Under the pieces are notes generated by a model. It was given only the letters and a program-made list of their open reading frames with translations, was not told the origin of the DNA and made no database searches. From positions 126,421,813-126,485,812 of the forward strand of contig NC_133771.1 in assembly GCF_003597395.2 (NCBI RefSeq): a stretch of DNA of 64,000 nucleotides, in the 5' to 3' direction. A program made the translations under genes and the position numbers. The DNA is from Chelonoidis abingdonii. Lineage: Eukaryota; Chordata; Testudines; Testudinidae. This document shows, piece by piece, positions 56,750-64,000 of the stretch. The stretch's first letter is position 1. Each line of letters begins with the position of its first letter.

Positions 56750-57904
56750 CACCTCTACCCCGATATAATGCAATCCGATAGAATGTGGGTTCGCATGCAA
56801 CACGGTAAAGCTCTGACACGCTGCTCTGAACAGCGTGTTAAGGGTGTCAGGCCAGGCTGGGGCTGAGGGGTTTGGTGAGAGGTTTGATAAGGGGCAGAGG
56901 GTCTCAGGAGTGGTCAGGGGCTCCCCCGCCAGGGTCTGGGGGGCAGGAGCTGTGGGAGGGCACGTTTGGGGGCCCTGCAGTCCCAGAGTGGCGCTGGGGT
57001 TGGGGGCCAGGAGCAGCCCTCTGTGCTTCCCTCCCCTTGCCTGAGCCTTGTTGCTCGGTGGAGGAGGCTTGGGGGAAGGACCTCCCGCCCCGCACTCACC
57101 AGCAGCGGTGGAGGCGGAACAGGCTGTCCCCAGCCTGCTCCACTCTGCCAGCTCCCAGCCGCAGTGCTCCGCTTCCCGCTGCCGGTGAGTACGGGGAGGG
57201 CGTCCTTTCCCCAACCTCCCTGTACTCAACTGTGGCAGGAAGCAAAGCGCCGCGGCTGGGAGGTGGCAGAGTGGAGTGGGCTGGGGCTGCCTCGCTCCGC
57301 TTCCCGCCGCCGGTGAGTGCAGAGAGCGTCCTTTTCCCAACCTCCCCGCACATACCGGCGGTGGGAAGCGGAGCAGCCCAGCCTCAGCCAACTCCACTTT
57401 GCCAGCTCCCAGCTGTGGCGCTCCGCTTCCCGCCGCAGGTGAGTGCAGGACCTTTCCCCAGCCGCCTCGTAGCGACACAGCTGGGGCTGGGGCAAGGAAA
57501 GCGGAGCAGGCTGGGGCCGCGTCGCTCTGCTTCCCGCCGCAGGTGAGTGCGGGAGGGCATCCTTTCCCCAACCTCTCCGCACTCACCGACGGCAGGAAGT
57601 GGAGCGCTGTGACTGGGAGCTGGCAGGGTGGAGCGGACTGGGGCCAGGCTGCTCCGCTTCCCGCCGCTGCCAGTGAGTGTGTGTCAGGGGGCGGGGAGGG
57701 ATGGATAGGGGTCAGAGCAGTTAGGACAGGGGGGTTGGGTAGGGGGTGGGATCCTGGAGTGATTAGGGATGGGGGTCTCTGGAGGGGGCAGACAGGGAAC
57801 AAGGAATGGGGGGGACAAAGCAAGTTTGATATAACACGGTCTCACCTATAACGCAGTGAGATTTTTTTGTCTTCTGAGGACCGCGTTATATCGGAGTAGA
57901 GGTG
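56750..57904. mobile_element. non-autonomous Tc1/mariner-type (Tigger/pogo-like) element, 1155 bp
   Basis: The left end CACCTCTACCCCGATATAAT and the complement of the right end CACCTCTACTCCGATATAAC match at almost every position. TA flanks both sides (56748-56749 and 57905-57906), the duplication of Tc1/mariner elements. A GATATAAC-GCGG-type subterminal repeat is also present in both arms. There is no transposase. The interior is very GC-rich, with a palindromic tandem array at 57100-57690. The Tigger/pogo-like assignment is an inference from the long TIR style. Confidence 0.82.
57100..57690. repeat. palindromic tandem array, about 127-bp period
   Basis: GCTCCGCTTCCCGC starts at 57166, 57294, 57420, 57524 (as GCTCTGC) and 57651, giving spacings of 128, 126, 104 and 127. 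Each unit has a near-palindrome (GCTTCCCGCCGCCGGTGAGTG with a nearby inverted copy). The spacers between alternate in orientation: CCACTCTGCCAGCTCCCAGC forward, then its complement in the next unit. Several copies contain GGTGAGT, a 5' splice site match. Confidence 0.85.
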
Positions 57905-57914
57905 TATTTATTTT

Positions 57915-58953
57915 ACAAAAAGTGGAACAGCTTTGAGAGAAGAGATTGGGGTATTGGTTGATCTCAGAATGACTATGAGCCACCAATGCGATATGGCCGT
58001 TAAAAAAGCAAATGTGGTTTTAGGGTGCATCAGGCGAGGTATTTCCAGCAAAGATAAGGAGGTGTTAGTACCGTTGTATAAGGCGCTGGTGAGACCTCAC
58101 CTGGAATACTGTGTGCAGTTCTGGTCTCCCATGTTTAAGAAGGATGAATTCAAANNNNNNNNNNNNNNNNNNNNNNNNNNNNNNNNNNNNNNNNNNNNNN
58201 NNNNNNNNNNNNNNNNNNNNNNNNNNNNNNNNNNNNNNNNNNNNNNNNNNNNNNNNNNNNNNNNNNNNNNNNNNNNNNNNNNNNNNNNNNNNNNNNNNNN
58301 NNNNNNNNNNNNNNNNNNNNNNNNNNNNNNNNNNNNNNNNNNNNNNNNNNNNNNNNNNNNNNNNNNNNNNNNNNNNNNNNNNNNNNNNNNNNNNNNNNNN
58401 NNNNNNNNNNNNNNNNNNNNNNNNNNNNNNNNNNNNNNNNNNNNNCCGCCTCTCTAGCAAAAAACATATCTGGTTTAAGACTAAGCTGGTATAAGTTTAG
58501 GGAAGGGATGATATGATAGATAGTTTAATTTTTGGAGTTGTTCTTGGATTATCAGCAATAGGTTCTGCTCAATGGTCTGCGATGGGATGGTTGATGGGAT
58601 GGATCTGCAGTTCTGCAGGAATTCTTTCCTGACTGCGGCTGGGGGAGCCTTGCCCACATGCTCAGGGTTTTAGCTGATCGTCATTAAATTGGGGTCGGGA
58701 GGAATTTTGCTCACAGGGCAGATTGGCAGAGGCTCTGGAGGTTTTTCGCCTTCCCCTGCAGCGTGGGGCATGGGTCACTTGCTGGTGGATTCTCTGCTTG
58801 AGGTCTTCAAACCACAATTTGAAGACTTCAATAACTCGGGCATAGGTTAGGGGTTTTTATAGAAGTGGATGGGTAGGATTCTGTGGCCTGCTTTGTGCAG
58901 GAGGTCAGACTAGATGATCATATTGGTCCCTTCTGACCTATGAGTCTATGATT
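57915..58953 (+). mobile_element. CR1 LINE 3' end, interrupted by an assembly gap
   Basis: It encodes the CR1 C-terminus (DLRMTMSHQCDMAVKKANVV, then GCIRRGISSKDKEVLVPLYK and LVRPHLEYCVQFWSP, 57950-58130), which is well preserved. After the gap the 3' non-coding part runs to TCTGACCTATGAGTCTATGA (58953). The 3' part matches 7131-7500 in antisense, so both copies are of one young subfamily. Confidence 0.9.
58155..58445. other. assembly gap (291 N)
   Basis: All bases are N. It lies within a CR1, so the missing part is probably CR1 sequence, and its stated length may be an estimate. Nothing can be annotated inside. Confidence 0.98.
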
Positions 58954-59106
58954 GAGAAATCCCCATAGCTCAATGACTAGGGCGCACTCCTGCAATGGGG
59001 GAGACCCAAATTCAAATTCCTCCTCTCTGTCAGGTAAAGGGGGGAATTGAACCAGGGACTCCCACATTCCAGGTGAGTGCCCTAACCACTGGGCTAAAAC
59101 AGATAA
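58953..59106. mobile_element. palindromic tRNA-like SINE
   Basis: On plus, CCATAGCTCAATGACTAGGG resembles a tRNA A box and AAATTCAAATTCC a B box (58960-59025). On minus, TAGCCCAGTGGTTAGGGC (A-like) and GGTTCAATTCC (B-like) occupy 59100-59040. So two tRNA-like halves face each other. It directly follows the CR1 3' end. There is no complete tRNA gene: neither half keeps a full cloverleaf. Confidence 0.6.
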
Positions 59107-59191
59107 GGAGTAGGGTACTACCACCAGTTTTTCCTCTAGCTGTTTTGTGAAAGGGGAGACCAGTGGCTGGACTTTGATGCCTGCTGCATAA

Positions 59192-59462
59192 GGGTATGTC
59201 CAGACTACATGCCATATTGGCGGGTAGCGATCGATTTATCGGGGATTGATATATCGATCCCCGAACGCACTCCCCGCCGACTCTGGAACTCCACCGGAGC
59301 AAGCGGTGGTAGCGGAGTCAGTGGGGGAGCTGTGGCTGTTGATGCCACGCCGTGAGGACAGGAGGTAAGTCAGAATAAGATACATCGACTTCAGCTACGG
59401 TAGTCCCATAGCTGAAGTTGCATATCTTATATCGACACCACCCCCCTAGTGTAGACCAGGCC
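59192..59462. mobile_element. Harbinger-type MITE, 271 bp
   Basis: TAA flanks both sides (59189-59191 and 59463-59465). The left end GGGTATGTCCAGACTACATG and the complement of the right end GGCCTGGTCTACACTAGGGG are a diverged inverted repeat. The interior has a CGGGGAT...ATCCCCG palindrome around 59240 and CTTCAGCTA...TAGCTGAAG near 59390-59417. There is no coding capacity. Confidence 0.75.
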
Positions 59463-59465
59463 TAA

Positions 59466-60899
59466 GTCTGTGAAGGGTGTCTTCTAGCAAAGGCTGTGCA
59501 TGCACAGAGTTTGAGGAGAACCTTGATTACTGGCCAGCTCCCTGACTTCTGTCAGGGTTATAATGCAGATACTTTCTGTAAGGAAAAGTATGGGAATGTA
59601 CTCAATATAGGGAATAATCTTGCACTGGCAACGTGGGATGTTTACAGCATTTTGTATTGTTTCTCTGTTATAGAGAAAAAACAGCTCGTGATACATTTCC
59701 ATTTGGTTGTGATACAGCTAGTGTTGGCTCCCTTAAGTGTACTAGATATATATTTTTAAAAGTGCTGAATTGTAATTAGCATTCCATCATTGCTAAAATA
59801 TTTTCAATAAGATGCTACTGAGATGTGAAAAGCTGAGTGGTTGGGTACACTGTTCTGACTGTTACTGCTTGCAGATACCACTTTTACACTTTTAATGCAT
59901 TCAGTGTAAAGAAAGGAGAGGTACTGGCATCAAACAAAATGCTCAGTTGTGTAACTTTTTGAGAATTTCACATTTTGATCATTTGCCGATTTCCCCATTT
60001 TGTAAATACTGTATGCAAGAAACTAAAGAAGGCCCCGACCTTTACAGTCAATCTGCCTCCAGGCCATTAGTCCCTCTGTGCTCTCTGGATTGCTGCTTAG
60101 TCACTGACTCCAGCTGCCACATGCAGCAAAAGAGGTAATTATTAATTAGAAGTCAATTATTATAATTTTATTTAGTACTGCAAAATGGTCTTACCAGTGG
60201 TTGCAGAGTTAAACCTATTGTTAGAAAATCTCACAATACAATGGTGTGCTCTTCCTTTTTAAGTGGATTCAGCATTTATTTCTTTTGGAAAGTATATATG
60301 TTCTAGGGTTTTCACTTGTGTACATGAATTGTTAGCATCCATTTGACTGTGTAACAGAGAAAATTTTGGAGCTATTGTATTGTGTTGTACCAGTAATTTG
60401 TGGATTAAGATTGATGGACATTCAGAGGTGGAAAAATCCTGTTTGGTCATTTTATCTAACATTTGACCTAGATTTTTTTAATTTAACTTTTCCCGGTTCA
60501 GTTTTTTTTAATTCCCACAGATGGAGATTTAGAGTAACGTGTCACGGTGTATATAACTTTTAAAATCAGTAAGTTGATCAGATACCATGATGATACATGG
60601 TATACAGTACAAATACAGTACAGTATAAATTCTATTAGTGGAGGTTATGGCATTCTGTAAATAATAAGGAAATGCCACCTAAACTAATAAAATCAAAATG
60701 CAAATATTACTTTTAATTATGGAATTGTTTTCTTTCTATCTATTTTAGCATATGATTGAAATAGAATAGAATTTGGAAGCTTGGGTGGATAGAAAGTACA
60801 AATAAAATAAGACTCATGAAGTGTAGTTAAGGAGCAGTGTTCTTTAAAAAAGGGTCCTCATGTTGCTGTAGTCAAATTCTTTTTCAATTTCTTTTACAG
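59466..60899. other. end of intron 2, nothing recognised, splice acceptor
   Basis: This is AT-rich DNA without repeat borders that I can see. It ends in TTCAATTTCTTTTACAG, a good polypyrimidine tract and AG at 60898-60899 for exon 3. Confidence 0.65.
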
Positions 60900-62287
60900 A
60901 AAAGATGAGTGCACCAAATCAGCCTCCACAAAAAGACAATGGCAAAACCACTGACAATGTGGAAGAACACAGCTATAAGCATGGGAAAAAGATCCGAGCC
61001 ACCCTTAGGACAACAGAACGAGATCTCAAGAAAAATGTGCAGTGTTCATTCATGTTAGACTCAGTTGCTGGGTCCTTGCCAAAAAAATCAATTCCAGACG
61101 TTGATCTCAATAAGCCTTACCTCAGCCTTGGCTGTAGCAACGCTAAGCTTCCAGTCTCTGTGCCCATGCCTATAGCCAGAACTGCACGCCAGACTTCTAG
61201 GACTGATTGCCCAGCAGACCGCTTAAAATTTTTTGAAACCCTGCGGCTTTTGTTAAAGCTTACCTCAGTCTCAAAGAAAAAGGACAGGGAACAGAGAGGA
61301 CAGGAAAACACCTCCTCTGTCTGGTTGAATCGATCCAATGAACTGCTCTGGCTTGAGCTACAAGCTTGGCATGCAGGCCGGACCGTTAATGACCAAGATT
61401 TGTTTCTGTATACAGCCCGTCAAGCCATCCCAGATATTATTAATGAAATCCTCACCTTCAAAGTGAAGTATGAAAGCTTCTCCTGTGTAAGAAATGGAGC
61501 CAGTTTCAATGGTACTTCAGGAGAAGGACATTGCAAAGCAGCCCATGGAACTAGTGCTGTGGATTACACAAGTTACTATGAACACCTCCATCATCAGCGG
61601 GTCTCCTTTGAGCAAGTAAAGAGGATAATGGAGCTGCTAGAGTATGTAGAAGCACTTTATCCATCTCTGCAGGCCCTTCAAAAGGACTATGAAAAGTATG
61701 CTGCAAAGGACTTCCAAGACAGGGTGCAGGCACTCTGTCTGTGGTTAAACATTACAAAAGACTTAAACCAGAAACTAAGGATTATGGGAACTGTTTTGGG
61801 CATCAAGAATCTGTCTGACATTGGCTGGCCAGTGTTTGAAATTCCTTCTCCTCAACCGTCCAAGGACAATGATCCAGAGGATGAGAAAGATAGGAGGGAA
61901 GCGGAAGTAAAAGAATCCTCAGGAACATGCATAGAGGGAAGTGAAGATGAAGAACAAATCTCTGAGGAGAATGTTGAGGAACTCAGACAAGCCATCAAGA
62001 ACAATCTTACCAATAAGCCAAATTTTGACTTTCAGCTACAGGACCATTTTTCAAGGAAGCTTGACAGGCTTGAATCAGAGGATGACTTGGCCTGTTGGGT
62101 TATTCCAGAGTGCAGTGCCGAGGCAGGCTGCAGCAGACACTGTTTGACCTCTATTTACAGGCCATTTGTAGACAAAGCACTGAAGCAAATGGGGTTGAGG
62201 AAGCTAATTTTAAGACTTCACAAGCTAATGCATGGTTCCTTGCAAAGGGCCCGTATGGCATTGGTAAAGGGTGATCACCAGCTGGAG
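60900..62287 (+). CDS. MAP3K4: MAP3K4 exon 3
   Basis: This large internal exon (1388 bp) of MEKK4/MTK1 runs from TTACAG|AAAAGATG to CTGGAG|GTAGGT. Two bases finish the codon split with exon 2, then 462 codons run in one open frame. Conserved stretches include KKNVQCSFMLDSVAGSLPKK, IPDVDLNKPYLSLGCSNAKL, TARQTSRTDCPADRLKFFE, ELLWLELQAWHAGRTVND, VSFEQVKRIMELLEYVEALY, LGIKNLSDIGWPVFEIPSP and FVDKALKQMGLRKLILRLHK. In mammals this N-terminal half holds the GADD45-binding region and an autoinhibitory segment; GADD45 binding opens the kinase. An acidic, poorly conserved stretch lies at about 61860-61985 (SEDEEQISEENVEE). The frame runs only six codons into the intron, which supports the donor. I see no disabling change. 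Confidence 0.97.
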
Positions 62288-62850
62288 GTAGGTTCCTTGC
62301 TGGCATAAATGGGAATACTGTAGATTCACTCGACTCCCCACCCTCCTCAGTATTGTTTCAAATGTTACCTACCACAGTTGAATCAAGAGCTTGGAAAGCA
62401 TCCATTATTTTCCCCTGACAAACCAGTTTTCTGACTTACATTTTTTTCCTTTTTAAAAATAAAAATAAAATCTCATTCTGGACACACCTGTTTCTTACCT
62501 TTGGTATGTAATCTCTGCTGATTAGAAACAGGTGTTTTCTCAAGTGTTGCAATTTGATTTATAAAGTGTCTCACTCTTATTATGTAAAGTGGTAGTAATG
62601 ATTGGTAAATTCCAAGAATCGATGACTCATTCTAATTTACATATTTGTTTGAGATAACTTTATATTAATGAGTTAATCGTTTTAATTTTATGAGAGAAAG
62701 GAGATGCACTGCTATTAAGAGCCTACTCCAACTACCAAAGAAATTAAGAAATTTTTCTGTTGACCTCAGCAAAAGTAAGAATGAACCTTACATGTAGCAT
62801 AAACTATATTTATTATAAGCATCATTATTGTTTGGTAAAGTTCTGATGGT
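62288..62850. other. start of intron 3, nothing recognised
   Basis: The donor GTAGGTTCC is followed by AT-rich sequence with no repeat that I can name. Confidence 0.55.
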
Positions 62851-63280
62851 TGGAAGTTAAAGCTAGACAAATTCAAATTAGAAAGAAAGGCACACATTTT
62901 GAACAGTATCAGGGTAGCCGTGTTAGTCTGTATCCACAAACACAACAAGGAGTCCGGTGGCACCTTAAAGACTGAAGAACAAGGTTTTTTACCCATGAAA
63001 GCTTATGTCCAAATAAATCTGTTTAGTCTTTAAGGTGCCACCGGACTCCTTGCTGATTTTGAACAGTGAGGATGATTAAACACGGAACGTATGACCAAGG
63101 GGAAAATAGTGGCTTCTCAATTGCTTGTCTTTAAATCAAGACTGGATGACTTTCTGGAAACTGATTTTGCCATACACAAGTTATAGGCCTCAATATAGGA
63201 TTAAATTGTGTGGCCTTCGATACAGGTGGTCAGAGTAGATGATCTAATGGTCTTGTCTAACCAGAAAAATCTATGGAAGA
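62850..63280 (+). mobile_element. CR1 LINE 3' fragment, interrupted by a hairpin retroposon
   Basis: Left of the insert: AGACAAATTCAAATTAGAAA (LDKFKLERKAHILNS as protein). Right of it the same unit continues (GAGGATGATTAAACACGGAA, TTTAAATCAAGACTGGATGA) and ends with GATGATCTAATGGTCTTGTC and ATCTATGG at about 63273. The reading is continuous once 62908-63055 and one duplication copy are removed. Confidence 0.8.
62908..63055. mobile_element. hairpin retroposon, 148 bp, with perfect 12-bp target duplication
   Basis: ATTTTGAACAGT occurs at 62896-62907 and 63056-63067. Inside, a 28-bp arm (starting CAAGGAGTCCGGTGGCACC) at 62946-62973 has its perfect reverse complement at 63025-63052, with a 51-base loop including ACCCATGAAAGCTTATGTCC. 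The left end (ATCAGGGTAGCCGTGTTAGT) is outside the arms. A 12-bp duplication points to LINE-driven retroposition, not a cut-and-paste element. There is no tRNA-like promoter. Confidence 0.82.
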
Positions 63281-64000
63281 AAGTGGCTTAAGTCCATTAA
63301 ATTTTTCCACCGACTCTTATTTGTTTTCATTTTTTTGTTTCAGTTTATGATACACTAAGTAAAGAAAATTATGAGTGAATTAAATGGAAAGTGATGATGG
63401 AAACAAAAAACTGAGTGTACTGGTTGAAATGTCATGCAGTAATTAAGGTCCAGGATAATTAGCTATGGATTACTGAAGTTTTTATGGCAAGAATTTGTAG
63501 CCAAAACAGGACCTGAATTCAGGTCTCCAGAGGTGAATTAAGTCACAATGCAATTTAGGGTTTACTGTCTATTTTTCTAGATGTAGATTTCAGCACACCG
63601 CACATGTAAGGACAATATATGCAAATACTTCACGTCATCTAATCCTAACCACACAGTAAACAGTTCTTACACAACATACTACAAATTTAGTATAACACTG
63701 AGCAATAGTGAAAAAAAATTAAGGCATCGTGGTCACTTCAGTGTTAACTGCTTTTTCCATGAACTTCACCTAAGAAAATCTGTAAGCAGTTGAACAGAAA
63801 TTGCATAATACAAGCTACTGACTAAACTTAAGATGTTTTATGGTGTATATTTTCTTTCTTTTAATGATGCTGCGAACAGTTATGACCATGATAATAGTGT
63901 AAGTGTACATGAATGGAAATAATCTTGCAAGATGCTACGTTTGTATATAACTTTAAGAAGAAAAAGTAGGCTCTTGTATTATATATTAGAAATGGCGTCT
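63281..64000. other. intron 3, nothing recognised
   Basis: AT-rich sequence runs to the window end, with no coding exon or bounded repeat visible. Confidence 0.5.

Noticed and set aside
56747..57823. A 358-codon open frame on the minus strand
   Set aside because: It lies wholly in the GC-rich palindromic array of the mariner-type element. Its sequence is Pro/Ala/Ser-rich and repeats with the array, and frames exist on several strands at once.
58953..59106. tRNA genes on both strands
   Set aside because: Neither half gives a full cloverleaf, and the two halves are complementary to each other, which fits a SINE.
1..64000. CRISPR array, operon, bacterial or phage island
   Set aside because: Introns, LINEs, SINEs and a solo LTR show vertebrate nuclear DNA. 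The tandem repeats lack the regular repeat-spacer form.

Overview
The window is vertebrate nuclear DNA, most likely from a cryptodiran (hidden-necked) turtle. The best taxonomic clue is a tRNA-derived SINE at 41287-41480 that looks like the tortoise Pol III/SINE (Cry-type) family. Abundant CR1-type LINEs, PIF/Harbinger elements and a DIRS element with inverted termini fit the same assignment. The species cannot be read from the sequence.

The only host gene I can support is MAP3K4 (MEKK4/MTK1) on the + strand. Exon 2 is 42406-42593 and exon 3 is 60900-62287, with clean AG/GT borders and matching phases. Exon 1 is not visible, so intron 1 is at least 42 kb. Intron 2 is 18.3 kb. Intron 3 begins at 62288 and runs off the window. 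The kinase domain lies downstream. Almost everything else is intronic transposon debris, often nested.

Layout of intron 1: an R2-like LINE 3' end (0.58-1.1 kb); a hAT element with an 8-bp target duplication (3.17-4.0 kb); an old L2-like LINE (4.1-6.0 kb); a formerly autonomous PIF/Harbinger transposon (7.06-14.05 kb) holding a DDE transposase and a SANT/Myb gene, split by a 3.0-kb CR1 with a perfect 12-bp duplication; small MITEs and an inverted-repeat element (15.0-15.6 kb); a CR1/L3-like LINE (18.1-20.5 kb); an antisense L2-like LINE (20.5-22.0 kb); two related hAT elements (23.2 and 24.3-26.0 kb); an eroded DIRS relic (29.1-30.5 kb); CR1 copies (31.0-33.5 kb); a CR1 split by a solo LTR (37.9-39.0 kb); then hAT, CR1 and SINE pieces (40.2-41.5 kb).

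Layout of intron 2: a structurally complete DIRS retrotransposon (44206-50248) with gag, RT-RNase H, tyrosine recombinase, both inverted terminal repeats and an internal complementary region. It is inactivated by stops, frameshifts and a changed recombinase residue. Then come a CR1 (52.8-54.2 kb), a TA-flanked mariner-type element with an alternating palindromic tandem core (56.75-57.90 kb), a CR1 with a 291-bp assembly gap, a palindromic tRNA-like SINE and a Harbinger MITE. Intron 3 has a CR1 3' end interrupted by a 148-bp hairpin retroposon with a perfect 12-bp duplication.

I do not see a new multi-gene system. The most unusual material is structural. Non-autonomous DNA transposons of two superfamilies carry GC-rich foldback cores. 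The DIRS internal complementary region preserves the joint of the two termini to the base. A hairpin retroposon family looks as if it arose by snap-back copying.
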